A stretch of DNA of 64,000 nucleotides from contig NZ_WOXT01000002.1 in NCBI RefSeq assembly GCF_009740395.1, positions 496,001 to 560,000 on the forward strand, written 5' to 3'. Below are positions 1 through 8,842 of this stretch, in pieces. The DNA comes from Noviluteimonas gilva (GTDB lineage: Bacteria; Pseudomonadota; Gammaproteobacteria; Xanthomonadales; Xanthomonadaceae). The notes beneath the pieces were generated by a model that did no database searches, was not told where the DNA came from, and saw only the letters and a list, made by a program, of their open reading frames with translations. Each line of letters begins with the position of its first letter. Within the stretch, counting starts at the first letter, position 1. Position numbers and translations under genes: made by a program.

Positions 1-48
1 GGATTCACACGGGGCAGGGCTGCCGGCAGGGGATCAAGCAGCCGTTGA

Positions 49-66
49 GTGACGAACGGTCGTCAC
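49..66. promoter_or_regulatory. Palindromic operator candidate upstream of the minor-pilin operon
   Basis: Perfect 7-bp inverted repeat GTGACGA / TCGTCAC separated by ACGG, about 90 bp before the fimT start. Read on the minus strand, positions 51-60 spell ACCGTTCGTC, the box bound by AlgR, a LytTR-domain response regulator, in Pseudomonas. There AlgR controls the equivalent fimU-pilVWXY1Y2E operon. The match is seen directly; binding by a LytTR protein here is inference. The rest of positions 1-157 holds no gene that I can support. Confidence 0.5.
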
Positions 67-157
67 AGGACTGATCAGTGGAGCCGCGATCTCTTCCATT
101 CGGGACGATGCCGCAGGCTTAATACGCCCACTAGCTCGCCTCTAAGGGGAAGGCAGC

Positions 158-793
158 GTGGGGGAGATCCTTCAAGCACGTCGACGCGTTTTCGCGCCGC
201 GCCAAACTGCGGCCGGGTTCACGCTCATCGAACTGATGGTCACGATCGTGGTGGCAGGCATCCTGCTGGCCGTGGCCGTTCCGCAGTTCGAGAGCACGAT
301 CAACTCGAACCGCCTCGCCGGTGGGGCCAATGAGCTGCTGACGTCGCTGCAGACCGCGCGCATGGAAGCCATGCGCTTCAACCACCGCACCACGCTGTGC
401 CTGAGCCGCAACCCGACGTCGACGACGCCGACCTGCGCCCCGGCCAACGCCAGCGATGCGACGGGGTTCATCACCTACATCGACATCAACGGCAACGACC
501 TCTACAACACCGGCACCGACACGCTGGTGCGCCAGAGCACGCTGCCGCCGAACGTGCGGATCCTGCCGAGCGCCAGCCTGGCCACGGCCAACGGCAGCCA
601 GGTGACCTTCCGCGCCGACGGTTTCGCCCGCAGCCCGCCCAACAACGACATGGCCACCGGCCGCATCGACGTGTGCCTGCCGGTCGGTCGCCCGGCGGAG
701 AACGTCCGCCGCATCGAGATCGGTGTCGGCAGCCGCATGTCCGTCACCCGCGTCGACACCGATGGCGTTTGCGCCGCTCCCGGGAATCCCTGA
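158..793 (+). CDS. fimT: GspH/FimT-family type IV minor pilin (pseudopilin)
   Basis: First gene of the minor-pilin operon. The 211-residue product has a prepilin leader ending at Gly20, then FTLIEL with the conserved Glu five residues after the cleavage point, and a long hydrophobic helix. PilD-type peptidase would cleave and N-methylate it. FimT/FimU minor pilins sit in the tip or priming complex that starts pilus assembly in the inner membrane, and some FimT proteins bind DNA during uptake. The start is GTG, supported by the purine-rich AAGGGGAAGG at 144-153; no ATG precedes the leader at a suitable distance. The stop overlaps the next start as TGATG, indicating translational coupling to pilV. 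Confidence 0.9.
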   Translation: MGEILQARRRVFAPRQTAAGFTLIELMVTIVVAGILLAVAVPQFESTINSNRLAGGANELLTSLQTARMEAMRFNHRTTLCLSRNPTSTTPTCAPANASDATGFITYIDINGNDLYNTGTDTLVRQSTLPPNVRILPSASLATANGSQVTFRADGFARSPPNNDMATGRIDVCLPVGRPAENVRRIEIGVGSRMSVTRVDTDGVCAAPGNP

Positions 794-1254
794 TGAACCA
801 GATCGCCTCCAATCGCCGCCCGCCCTCGCGCCGCACGCAACGCGGCGTCGGCCTGGTGGAAGTCCTGATCGCCGTCGTCGTGCTCGCCTTCGGCCTGCTC
901 GGCATCGCCGCGATGCAACTCACCGCGCTGCGCAACAGCCAGAGCGCGCTGGAACGCAGCCAGGCGGTCGCGCAGACCTACGCGATCCTGGATGCGATGC
1001 GCGCCAACGACGACCTTGCGGTGCAGGGTCGCTACAACATCCCGGAAACGTGCGCCGTGCCGGATGCAGGCGACATCGTCGCCAACGATCTGCACCACTG
1101 GATGGAAACGATGCAGCGCGTCGACGTCCTTGGTCCGCGCGCGTGCGGAACGATCACGTGCGGTGCGCGCGAATGCAAGATCAAGGTGTCGTGGGACGAC
1201 ACGCGCGCCGGTGGCAGCGACAAAGAATTCGTTGAGACGACGACGCAGCTGTGA
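793..1254 (+). CDS. pilV: Type IV pilus modification protein PilV
   Basis: Minor pilin of 153 residues. The leader ends at Gly18 and is followed by VGLVEVLIA, with Glu at mature position 5 and a hydrophobic alpha-1 helix, the PilV signature. Family knowledge: PilV joins PilW, PilX and FimT/U in the priming complex that also carries PilY1 to the tip. Four cysteines in the C-terminal half may pair. The ATG at 793 overlaps the fimT stop by one base, and the next gene starts 8 nt downstream, so all are probably co-transcribed. A much longer upstream open frame exists but is only the shadow of fimT in another frame. Confidence 0.9.
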   Translation: MNQIASNRRPPSRRTQRGVGLVEVLIAVVVLAFGLLGIAAMQLTALRNSQSALERSQAVAQTYAILDAMRANDDLAVQGRYNIPETCAVPDAGDIVANDLHHWMETMQRVDVLGPRACGTITCGARECKIKVSWDDTRAGGSDKEFVETTTQL

Positions 1255-1262
1255 GGACCGAC

Positions 1263-2279
1263 ATGCCCATTCGCAACCGACACATCCGCGCACCGCGCGC
1301 CGTCCTCGGCTTCACCCTCGTGGAGCTGATGATCTCGCTCGTGCTGGGCATGATCGTCACCGCCGCGGCGCTGGCGATGTTCCTCGCCAACAAGCAGGTC
1401 TACAGCACCAGCGAACACCTCGGCCGCATCCAGGAAAACGTGCGCACCTCCTATGAGGTGATGTCGCGCGAAATGCGCGAGTCGGCCGGCAACGTGTGCG
1501 AAGCCAACGTCGACACGGTCAACGTGCTGCGCACGAACTCCAACTGGTGGACGAACTTCGACAACCGCATCCGCGGCTTCGACGGCGCGACCCCGTTCCC
1601 CGGCGATTCGTTCGGCACCACGGCCCCCGCGCGCATCGCGGGCACCGATGCCGTCGAACTCAAGGCCGGCCTGGCCGACAGCGTCGGCGTCGTGACGCAC
1701 ACCACCGGCCAGTTCACGGTCAACACCGTCAACCACGGTTTCCGCACCGGCGACATCGCGCTGGTCTGCGATTTCAAGCAGGCGACCGTGTTCCAGGTCA
1801 CTGCGGCCTCCAACGGCACGAGCAACGTCCTGCAGGCGGCCTACGCCGGTACGTTCGTCCCCGGCAACTGCACGACGGGCATGGGGTTCCCGCTCTCGTG
1901 CTCGATGACGGGCACGGTTTACATGTACCCCGCGCTCTCGCAGATCGCGCACGTGCGCATGTCGCGCTGGTACATCGGCGCGAACGCACGCGGCGGTCGC
2001 TCGCTCTACCAATCCACCATCGTCAACGTCAACGGCGCGCCGAGCCCGCAGTTCCAGGAAATCGCCGACGGCGTGCAGGACATGGAACTGAGCTACCTGC
2101 TCGCCGGCGGCAACGACTACGTCCCGGCGGCGTCGGTGTCGGCGGCCCAGTGGGCGCAGGGCAACGTGATCGCCGTGCGCATCGTGCTGGTCGTCGAAGT
2201 CGACCAGGACGGCACGACCCACGAACCCATCACCCGACGGCTCGAACACACCGTCACCTTGCGGAACCGACTGACATGA
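1263..2279 (+). CDS. pilW: Type IV pilus minor pilin PilW
   Basis: The 338-residue product has prepilin leader MPIRNRHIRAPRAVLG, cleavage after Gly16, then FTLVELMISLVLG with Glu at mature position 5. The large C-terminal globular domain after the helix is typical of PilW, the largest minor pilin. A GTG at 1251 lies in frame, but the ATG at 1263 follows an AGGA motif at 1253-1256 at proper spacing and gives the usual short leader. The last codons overlap the pilX start as ATGA (2276-2279). It acts in the inner membrane as part of the pilus priming and tip complex. Confidence 0.9.
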   Translation: MPIRNRHIRAPRAVLGFTLVELMISLVLGMIVTAAALAMFLANKQVYSTSEHLGRIQENVRTSYEVMSREMRESAGNVCEANVDTVNVLRTNSNWWTNFDNRIRGFDGATPFPGDSFGTTAPARIAGTDAVELKAGLADSVGVVTHTTGQFTVNTVNHGFRTGDIALVCDFKQATVFQVTAASNGTSNVLQAAYAGTFVPGNCTTGMGFPLSCSMTGTVYMYPALSQIAHVRMSRWYIGANARGGRSLYQSTIVNVNGAPSPQFQEIADGVQDMELSYLLAGGNDYVPAASVSAAQWAQGNVIAVRIVLVVEVDQDGTTHEPITRRLEHTVTLRNRLT

Positions 2280-2809
2280 ACCGCATTCCTTCGATCCCAT
2301 CCCGCAACGGCGAGCGCGGCATCGCGCTGGTCGTGGTGCTCATCCTGCTGCTGGTGATGTCGATGCTGGCGCTCGTCAGCCTGCGTTCGACGCTGATGGA
2401 AGAGCGCATGAGCGCCAACATGGCCGACCGCAGCGCGAGCTTCCAGGCGGCGGAGGCCGCGTTGCGCCAGGGCGAACAGTTCGCATCGGGCAAGCCCCCG
2501 GTGCCCGGCAGCGGTTGCCTCAACGGCTTGTGCGCCATTCCGGCGCCGACCGATGCACCGCGCTGGAAGACGGCGGCCAACTGGAACACGGCCAAAGTGG
2601 TCGACATCGACATGGGCACGCACTCGGTCGGCGCGAAGTACATCGTCGAGTTGATCGCGGTCAACGTCGAGGCGAAAGGGCAGTGCCTGGATAACCAGGA
2701 CCCGAACGCAACATGCACCGGCACCGAAAGCCGATATCGCATCACCGCGTTGAGCGAGGCCGCAGGTCGCTCGTCGGTGATGCTCCAGACCAATTACGCA
2801 GTGCCCTGA
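2276..2809 (+). CDS. pilX: Type IV pilus assembly protein PilX
   Basis: PilX-like minor pilin of 177 residues. The leader ends at Gly15 (RNGERG) and the hydrophobic helix starts IALVVVLILLLVM. Mature position 5 is Val instead of Glu. PilX-type pilins commonly lack the Glu found in the other pilins, so this fits the family and does not signal decay. The segment MADRSASFQAAEAALRQGE after the helix is the conserved PilX N-terminal block. The ATG overlaps the pilW stop, and pilY1 begins 14 nt after the pilX stop. Its family role is in the PilV-PilW-PilX-FimU complex that initiates pilus polymerisation and PilY1 display. Confidence 0.88.
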   Translation: MNRIPSIPSRNGERGIALVVVLILLLVMSMLALVSLRSTLMEERMSANMADRSASFQAAEAALRQGEQFASGKPPVPGSGCLNGLCAIPAPTDAPRWKTAANWNTAKVVDIDMGTHSVGAKYIVELIAVNVEAKGQCLDNQDPNATCTGTESRYRITALSEAAGRSSVMLQTNYAVP

Positions 2810-2823
2810 ACGGAGTCATGGCC

Positions 2824-5800
2824 ATGGTTGCCCAGACCGTCAAACATTCCCGCCCGAAGAACGCGCGCCTGACCGCGCTGGTCTTCGCCTTCTGCACGAC
2901 GATGATCGCGCTGCCCAGCGTGGCGGTCACGATCCCGGACGTGCCGCTGCAATCGGGCACCGCGTATCCGCCGGCGAACGTGCGCTTCATCCTCGACGAC
3001 TCCGGTTCGATGGCATGGGACTTCATGCCCGGCGCCAGCAGCTCGAGCGAAGTGCCGACGACCACGCCGGTCAACGTGGGACTGACCGCGTACACGCGCA
3101 ACACGCTGTACTACAACCCAAGCATCAACTACCAGGCGTGGATCAAGGCCGACGACACCCGATACACGGGCGGTACGTCGTATGCCAGCGCGTATTCCGA
3201 CGACAGCCAGCTGAGCAGCGCGACCAACCTCGGCTCGGCCACCCGCACGTTCTACGCGCCGAAGGATGGCGCGACGAACATGGGCGCGACGAGTTCGTAC
3301 TACCGCTACCAGATCACCCCGGCCGGCGGCGACATCGTGCGCGCCGAATACAACACGGTCGTGTCGGGCACCAACTCCGGTTCCTCGACGCTGGCGACGA
3401 CGACGACGGGCAACAACACCACCGCGATCGCGATGACGGTGCCCGCCAACGCCTCGCAGCTCACGGTCACCTCGTCGGGCGGCTCGTTCGGCACCAACGG
3501 CAGCCAGTCCAACGGCAGCGGCAACGGTGCGCAGATGTACGTGCGCTTCAACGGCACGCCGTCGACGACCGTCTACGACTGCCGTTCGATCAACGGCACC
3601 AGCAACAGCGAATCGTGCGTCATCAACGACCCGACGCCGGGCACCTGGTACGTCATCTTCAACGCCGCCTCCGGCTTCAAGAACGTCGCCTTCTCCTGGA
3701 ACGCCACCTACAGCAACCGCTGCGGCGGCGGCGGTACCAACGGCTCCAACGACTGGGTGAACTGCACCTCGTCCACGCCGCAGTACCGCGATTCCACCAA
3801 CGCGCTCGTGCAGCGTTCGCTGTCGAACGAACTGGTCAACTACGCGACCTGGTACTCCTACCACCGCACCCGCATCAAGGTGGCCAAGGCCGGCGCGAGC
3901 GAAGCCTTCAGCCGCCTGGCCGGCAGCTCGCTGCGCGTGGGTTACGACTCGATCTGGAACCGCAGCCCGCTCAACATCCCGGTCGGCACCAACAACGGTG
4001 TGTTCAGCGGTACCAACCGCAATGCATGGTTCACCACGCTGCACGCCGCCGACGCGAACAACGGCACGCCGCTGAAGGGCGCGCTGCAACGCGCGGGCGA
4101 ATACTTCTCCGATGCCTCCGCCACCGGCCCGTGGGGCCCGGAGACGGGCGCCAACCAGCTCAGCTGCCGCCAGAACTTCGCCATCCTCACCACCGACGGC
4201 TACTGGAACGACAACAGCGGCTACAACAATCCGGTCGGCGACGCCGACGGCACCGCGGGCCCGAGCATCACCGGCCCGAACTCGCAGACCTACAGCTACG
4301 CCATCGCCAGTCCGTACCGCGACAACTTCTCGGGCGGCACGAGCACGCGCGGCAACACGCTCGCCGACGTGGCGATGTACTACTGGAAGCGCGACCTCAT
4401 GAGCGCGCTCACCAACAACGTGCCGACCTCCAACGCCGACCAGGCCTTCTGGCAGCACATGGTCACCATGGGCGTGTCGATCGGCCTGCAGGGCAACCTC
4501 AACCCCGCCGTGGATCTTCCTTCGATCACCAACGGCACCAAGCGTTGGGGCGACCCGACCGACACCGAAGACGCCGACCGCATCGACGACCTGTGGCACG
4601 CCTCGGTCAACGGCCACGGCAACTTCGTGACGGCGAAGAACCCGAGCGAGTTCGCGCAGGCGATGGTCGACGCGCTGGCCACCGTGGCCGCGCGCCTGGG
4701 TTCGGCATCGAACGTGACCGCCAACTCCACCTCGTTCACCACCGATTCGCGCATCTACCAGGCGACCTACGTCTCCGGTAAGTGGATCGGCGAAATGAGC
4801 GCGTGGGATGCGTCGAGCTCGGGCCTGTCGGCCGTGCCGGCATGGAAATCCTCCGCCCAGATCGCTTACGCCGGGCGCAAGGTGTTCACCTGGAACGGCA
4901 CCGGCGGCCAGACCTTCCCGACGACCACGCAGACCACCGCGCTCGCGCGCACCACCGGCATCGCGCCGGTGACCGGCGCCAACAACGTCAACTACATCAA
5001 GGGCGACTGGTCGCAGGAACGCCGCATGGGCGGCACGCAGCGCAACCGCGACTCGCTGCTCGGCGACATCGTCAACTCCTCGCCGATGTATTCCGGCGAC
5101 ACCAAGACGCTCTTCGTCGGTGCCAACGACGGCATGCTGCACGCATTCAACGCCCTGACCGGCGCCGAGTTGTTCGCCTTCGTGCCCGGCGGCCTCAACT
5201 TCGCCGACCTGGCCACGCTCAGCGATCCGCAGTACTCGCACAAGTACTTCGTCGATGGTCCGGTCATGGTCTCCAGCTTCAAGCAGACCCCCGGCAAGAA
5301 CTACCTGGTCGGCGCGCTCGGCCGCGGCGGCAAGGGCCTGTTCGGCCTGGACGTGACGACGCCCTCGAGCTTCGCCGCAGGCAACGTGCTGTGGGAGCTG
5401 CGCGACGATGGCGGCGACATGGGCATGGTGATCGGCGAAGGGCAGATCATCACGCTGAACGATGCGACCAATACCAAGGCGGTGATGATCGGCAACGGCC
5501 TCAACAGCACCAATGGTCATTCGGTGCTGTTCATCGTCAATGTCGCCACGGGTGCGGTGATCAAGAAGATCGATACCGGCTCGGGTGGCGACAACGCGCT
5601 GTTCGACCCGCGCGCCCGCGACATCGACGGCAACGGCACCACCGATTACATCTACGCCGGCGACAAGAACGGCAACCTGTGGAAGTTCGACTTCACCGGT
5701 GCGACGGCGGGCAGCTGGGCCCTCGCGAACGGCGGCCAGCCGCTGTATCGCACGCGCACCGGGCAGCCGATCACCGCGGGTATCGCCGTCGGTCGCGATC

Positions 5801-6447
5801 CCGCGGACGGTCGCCAGTGGGTGTTCTTCGGCACGGGCAGCTACCTCACGATCGGCGACGTCAGCGACAACACCGTGCAGACCCTGTACGGCGTGATCGA
5901 CGAAGGCGCCACGGTCATCCAGTCGCAGTTGCAGGCACGCACGATCGCCGGCACCACGACGGTGAACGGGCGCATCTACCGCGCGCTGGAACAAACCGCG
6001 CCGTTGCCCTCCGGCAAGAAGGGCTGGTACCTGGACTGGAACAACCCGACCGCGGGCGAACGCATCGTGGTCCGTCCGCAGCTGAAGGGTGCGTCCGTCG
6101 TCACCTCGACGATGATTCCGCCGACGGCCTCCACGTGCGAAGCCGGCGGCTCGGGCTTCATCAACTCGGTGGACGCCTTCACCGGCACCGCGCTGGCCGA
6201 ACCGTTCTTCGACATGAACAAGGACGGCGCCTTCACCAACCTGGACACGATCACCATCAACACCCCGAACGGGCCGGTGCAGGTGGGCGTGGGTTCGATG
6301 AGCACGGGCGCGAGCCCGACCAAGGTCGTCTTCGTCGGCGATCGCATCTTCTTCGGCAAGACCGACGGCTCGGTGGATTCGGCCAAGGTCCAGCCGGGTG
6401 GTGGCGATCCCCGTCGCGTGATGTGGCGCGAAATCCTCAAGGACTGA
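2824..6447 (+). CDS. pilY1: PilY1-type pilus tip adhesin / assembly factor
   Basis: About 1207 residues. An N-terminal signal peptide is followed near residues 58-63 by DDSGSM, the DxSxS metal-ion (MIDAS) motif of a von Willebrand A-like domain. The C-terminal third is the PilY1 beta-propeller, with VGANDGMLHAF and a calcium-loop motif DIDGNGTTDYIYAGD near residue 933, matching the Asp-rich site needed for calcium-dependent pilus extension in P. aeruginosa. A second Asp-rich stretch, DMNKDGAF, lies nearer the end. GGAG at 2812-2815 suits the ATG at 2824 better than the in-frame ATG at 2818. The protein is secreted and sits at the pilus tip for adhesion and surface sensing. pilE follows after 6 nt, and no pilY2 lies between them. 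Confidence 0.9.
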   Translation: MVAQTVKHSRPKNARLTALVFAFCTTMIALPSVAVTIPDVPLQSGTAYPPANVRFILDDSGSMAWDFMPGASSSSEVPTTTPVNVGLTAYTRNTLYYNPSINYQAWIKADDTRYTGGTSYASAYSDDSQLSSATNLGSATRTFYAPKDGATNMGATSSYYRYQITPAGGDIVRAEYNTVVSGTNSGSSTLATTTTGNNTTAIAMTVPANASQLTVTSSGGSFGTNGSQSNGSGNGAQMYVRFNGTPSTTVYDCRSINGTSNSESCVINDPTPGTWYVIFNAASGFKNVAFSWNATYSNRCGGGGTNGSNDWVNCTSSTPQYRDSTNALVQRSLSNELVNYATWYSYHRTRIKVAKAGASEAFSRLAGSSLRVGYDSIWNRSPLNIPVGTNNGVFSGTNRNAWFTTLHAADANNGTPLKGALQRAGEYFSDASATGPWGPETGANQLSCRQNFAILTTDGYWNDNSGYNNPVGDADGTAGPSITGPNSQTYSYAIASPYRDNFSGGTSTRGNTLADVAMYYWKRDLMSALTNNVPTSNADQAFWQHMVTMGVSIGLQGNLNPAVDLPSITNGTKRWGDPTDTEDADRIDDLWHASVNGHGNFVTAKNPSEFAQAMVDALATVAARLGSASNVTANSTSFTTDSRIYQATYVSGKWIGEMSAWDASSSGLSAVPAWKSSAQIAYAGRKVFTWNGTGGQTFPTTTQTTALARTTGIAPVTGANNVNYIKGDWSQERRMGGTQRNRDSLLGDIVNSSPMYSGDTKTLFVGANDGMLHAFNALTGAELFAFVPGGLNFADLATLSDPQYSHKYFVDGPVMVSSFKQTPGKNYLVGALGRGGKGLFGLDVTTPSSFAAGNVLWELRDDGGDMGMVIGEGQIITLNDATNTKAVMIGNGLNSTNGHSVLFIVNVATGAVIKKIDTGSGGDNALFDPRARDIDGNGTTDYIYAGDKNGNLWKFDFTGATAGSWALANGGQPLYRTRTGQPITAGIAVGRDPADGRQWVFFGTGSYLTIGDVSDNTVQTLYGVIDEGATVIQSQLQARTIAGTTTVNGRIYRALEQTAPLPSGKKGWYLDWNNPTAGERIVVRPQLKGASVVTSTMIPPTASTCEAGGSGFINSVDAFTGTALAEPFFDMNKDGAFTNLDTITINTPNGPVQVGVGSMSTGASPTKVVFVGDRIFFGKTDGSVDSAKVQPGGGDPRRVMWREILKD

Positions 6448-6453
6448 TGACCC

Positions 6454-6840
6454 ATGAAACGTAAGGCGCTCGGCTTCACCCTGCTGGAACTGATGATCAC
6501 CGTCGGCATCGTCGCGGCCCTCGCGGCGATGGCCGTGGCGGGCTACGGCTTCGCCACGATGAAGACGCGCCGCGCCGCCGCGCAGGGCTGCCTCACCGAG
6601 GCCGCCGGCGCGCTGGAGCGTTACTACACCACGGCCATGACCTACCAGGGCGGCGGCTGGCCGGATTGCTCGGCGGACGTGCGCCAGCACTATGCGATCG
6701 AGTTCGATACCGGGTCGCCCGCCGCGACGAGCTTCACGCTGCGCGCGCGGCCGTTGGGCGCCCAGCAGAAGGACAAGTGCGGCACGATGACGCTCACCAA
6801 CCGCAACGTGCGCACCCCGACGACATCGGGCTGCTGGTAG
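6454..6840 (+). CDS. pilE: PilE-like type IV minor pilin
   Basis: Short pilin of 128 residues with a seven-residue leader (MKRKALG) followed by FTLLELMITVGIVAALAAMAV. The conserved Glu is at mature position 5, and there are four cysteines, two of them close to the C-terminus as in pilins with a D-loop disulfide. It is last in the operon, 6 nt after pilY1. Family role: a connector minor pilin linking the FimU-PilVWX-PilY1 tip complex to the major pilin. The gene is followed directly by a long hairpin at 6841-6870, consistent with the end of the operon. Confidence 0.88.
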   Translation: MKRKALGFTLLELMITVGIVAALAAMAVAGYGFATMKTRRAAAQGCLTEAAGALERYYTTAMTYQGGGWPDCSADVRQHYAIEFDTGSPAATSFTLRARPLGAQQKDKCGTMTLTNRNVRTPTTSGCW

Positions 6841-6870
6841 AACCGGCTGCGTTCAACGCAATCGCCGGTT
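6841..6870. terminator. Hairpin after the pilus operon
   Basis: Inverted repeat AACCGGC (6841-6847) / GCCGGTT (6864-6870) with an inner TGCG/CGCA stem around TTCAA, starting right after the pilE stop. No U-rich tract follows, so it may be a processing or stability hairpin and not a strong intrinsic terminator. Confidence 0.45.
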
Positions 6871-6905
6871 GCGTGACCGGGGCGGCGGTGGTGTCATCGC
6901 CGCCC

Positions 6906-8198
6906 ATGGATGTTTCGAACGACCACACCGCGCGCGACGTGCAGGGCCACGTCCGCCGCACCATCGACGCGGTTTGGCGCATCGAGTCGACCCGGCTGAT
7001 CGCGGGCCTGGCGCGCATGGTGCGCGACGTCGGCCTGGCCGAGGAACTCGCGCAGGACGCCTTCCTCGCCGCGATCGAACACTGGACCACCAGCGGCGTG
7101 CCCGACAAACCGGGCGCGTGGCTGATGGCCACCGCCAAGCGTCGCGCGATCGATCGCATGCGCCAGCACCAGCTGCACGCGCGCAAGCAGACCACCATCG
7201 ATCACGACGACGACTGGCAGCCCGCGCTGCTTGCCGCGGATCCGGAAACCGCGGCCGACGACGTGATCGGCGACGACGTGCTGCGCCTGGTGTTCACCGC
7301 GTGCCATCCGGTGTTGTCCAGCGACGCGCAGGTCGCGCTCACGCTGCGCCTGCTCGGCGGTTTGACGACGGAAGAAATCGCGCGCGCCTGCCTCGTGCCC
7401 GAGCCGACGGTCGCGCAACGCATCGTGCGCGCCAAGCGCACGCTGAGCGAGGCGAACGTCCCGTTCGAAACACCGGGTCGCGACGAATTGCCCGAGCGCC
7501 TGGCCGCCGTCCTCGGCGTGGTGTACCTGATTTTCAACGAAGGCTACGCCGCCACCAGCGGCACCGACTGGATGCGCCCGGCGCTGTGCGACGAAGCCTT
7601 GCGCCTGGGCCGCATCCTCGTCGCGCTCGCGCCGCTGGAACCGGAAGTGCACGGCCTGCTCGCGCTGATGGAATTGCAGGCCTCGCGAATCGGCGCGCGC
7701 ACGAAACCCGATGGAACGCCGATCCTGTTGCTCGACCAGGACCGCACGCGTTGGGATCACCTGTACATCCAGCGTGGATTGGCCTCGTTGCGCCACGCCG
7801 AACGCCTTGGCGGCGCCGAAGGTCCGTACGCGCTGCAAGCCGCGCTCGCCGCATGCCACGCGCGCGCGCCCACCGCGCAGGACACCGACTGGCCACGCAT
7901 CGCCGGCTTGTACGACGTGCTCGCCGCGCGCATGGGCTCGCCCGTGGTCGAACTCAATCGCGCGGTCGCCGTCGCGATGGCTTACGGGCCGCAGGCGGGA
8001 CTGGACGTGGTCGATGCGATCGTCGATGCGCGCGAGTTGCGCGATTACCACCTGCTGCCCAGCGTGCGCGGCGATTTGCTGCAGAAGCTCGGCCGCGTCG
8101 ACGAAGCGCGCGCCGAGTTCGAACGCGCCGCGGATCTCGCGCGCAACGAGCGCGAGGCCGAATTGCTGCGTCGTCGCGCGGCCGCCACGACGCCCTGA
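6906..8198 (+). CDS. ECF42-like RNA polymerase sigma factor with C-terminal TPR-type extension
   Basis: The 430-residue protein carries an N-terminal ECF sigma region 2 (RDVGLAEELAQDAFLAAIEHW, then RRAIDRMR), a region 4 helix-turn-helix near residues 140-185 (LRLLGGLTTEEIARACLVPEPTVAQRI) and a long alpha-helical C-terminal extension from about residue 195. This layout, with FNEGY after region 4, is typical of the ECF42/COG4941 group, in which the extension replaces a separate anti-sigma factor. These sigma factors are usually paired with a small DGPF/YCII-related protein; none is next to this gene. The ATG at 6906 has no clear Shine-Dalgarno, but it is the last start before the conserved region. 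It stands alone between the pilus operon and a GIY-YIG gene. Confidence 0.85.
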   Translation: MDVSNDHTARDVQGHVRRTIDAVWRIESTRLIAGLARMVRDVGLAEELAQDAFLAAIEHWTTSGVPDKPGAWLMATAKRRAIDRMRQHQLHARKQTTIDHDDDWQPALLAADPETAADDVIGDDVLRLVFTACHPVLSSDAQVALTLRLLGGLTTEEIARACLVPEPTVAQRIVRAKRTLSEANVPFETPGRDELPERLAAVLGVVYLIFNEGYAATSGTDWMRPALCDEALRLGRILVALAPLEPEVHGLLALMELQASRIGARTKPDGTPILLLDQDRTRWDHLYIQRGLASLRHAERLGGAEGPYALQAALAACHARAPTAQDTDWPRIAGLYDVLAARMGSPVVELNRAVAVAMAYGPQAGLDVVDAIVDARELRDYHLLPSVRGDLLQKLGRVDEARAEFERAADLARNEREAELLRRRAAATTP

Positions 8199-8233
8199 CG
8201 CTGCGTCCATCGCGCACGCGCGAGCATCGCGCC

Positions 8234-8842
8234 ATGCCCATCGACCGCCGCGATCCCGCGGGCCGCACGCAAAGCCGCGGCCGCTGTCATCTCTACGTCC
8301 TGCCGGTCGTGGTGGAGGATCTGCTGAAGCTCGGCTTCTCGCGCGATCCGCTCGCGCGCCTGCAGCAGTTGCACCCGCGTTGGTATGAACAGTTCGACCT
8401 GGACCGCGCGTTCACCGTCGAAACCGAGAGCGTGCCCGACGCACGGCGCCTTGAGCTGCGCTTCCGCCGCGACCTCGACGCGTACAACGCGCCCCGACCG
8501 CTGACGATGCGCGAGGACGCCGGCGGCGCGCGCGAGTGGTATCGCGGCGCGTACGACGTCCTCGAAGCCGCATCGCGCGATCTCGAAGGCGAGGGCTACA
8601 CCCGCCATGCGCCGCTGCGCCCGTGGTTGCAGGCAGCGCTTCAAGCGCGCGCGGAGCTGTTGTTCGACTGGACCAGCGCGCTGGGTGTCGAGGATCTTGA
8701 AACGCCGCGTCCCGGCGGTTTCGGCGCCACCAGCGCGCAAACCGCCGTCCGCGACGCACTCGGCGCCTTCGACGCGCTCGACATCGACCTGGCGCCATGG
8801 TTGCCCGAAGTGGTGCTGCGCTGGCATCGTGCATCACGATGA
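8234..8842 (+). CDS. GIY-YIG nuclease family protein
   Basis: Cytosolic protein of 202 residues. The N-terminal 90 residues resemble the GIY-YIG/T5orf172 fold: HLYVL in place of GIY, then LKLGFSRDPLARLQQLH in place of YIG with its helix, and a Glu in LELRFRRDL at the expected metal-binding position. The rest is helical and not recognised. Family members cut or nick DNA, but the degenerate motif leaves activity uncertain. The stop overlaps the next start (ATGA, 8839-8842), so it is translationally coupled to the HD-domain gene. The start at 8234 is the first ATG after the preceding gene. Function is inferred from fold resemblance only. Confidence 0.6.
   Translation: MPIDRRDPAGRTQSRGRCHLYVLPVVVEDLLKLGFSRDPLARLQQLHPRWYEQFDLDRAFTVETESVPDARRLELRFRRDLDAYNAPRPLTMREDAGGAREWYRGAYDVLEAASRDLEGEGYTRHAPLRPWLQAALQARAELLFDWTSALGVEDLETPRPGGFGATSAQTAVRDALGAFDALDIDLAPWLPEVVLRWHRASR

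Noticed and set aside
1-157. Gene or tRNA in the first 157 bases
   Set aside because: Open frames there lack starts or protein-like content and overlap the pilin gene; no cloverleaf or TTCGAATCC-type arm is visible.
2794-6690. Long open frame of about 1298 codons on the minus strand opposite pilY1
   Set aside because: It is rich in Arg, His, Gly and Val without domains and lies opposite a gene with clear PilY1 motifs; such antisense frames are expected at this GC content.
6906-8198. Anti-sigma partner for the ECF42-like factor among neighbours
   Set aside because: Neither the GIY-YIG nor the HD protein resembles an anti-sigma factor, and the sigma has a built-in C-terminal extension.
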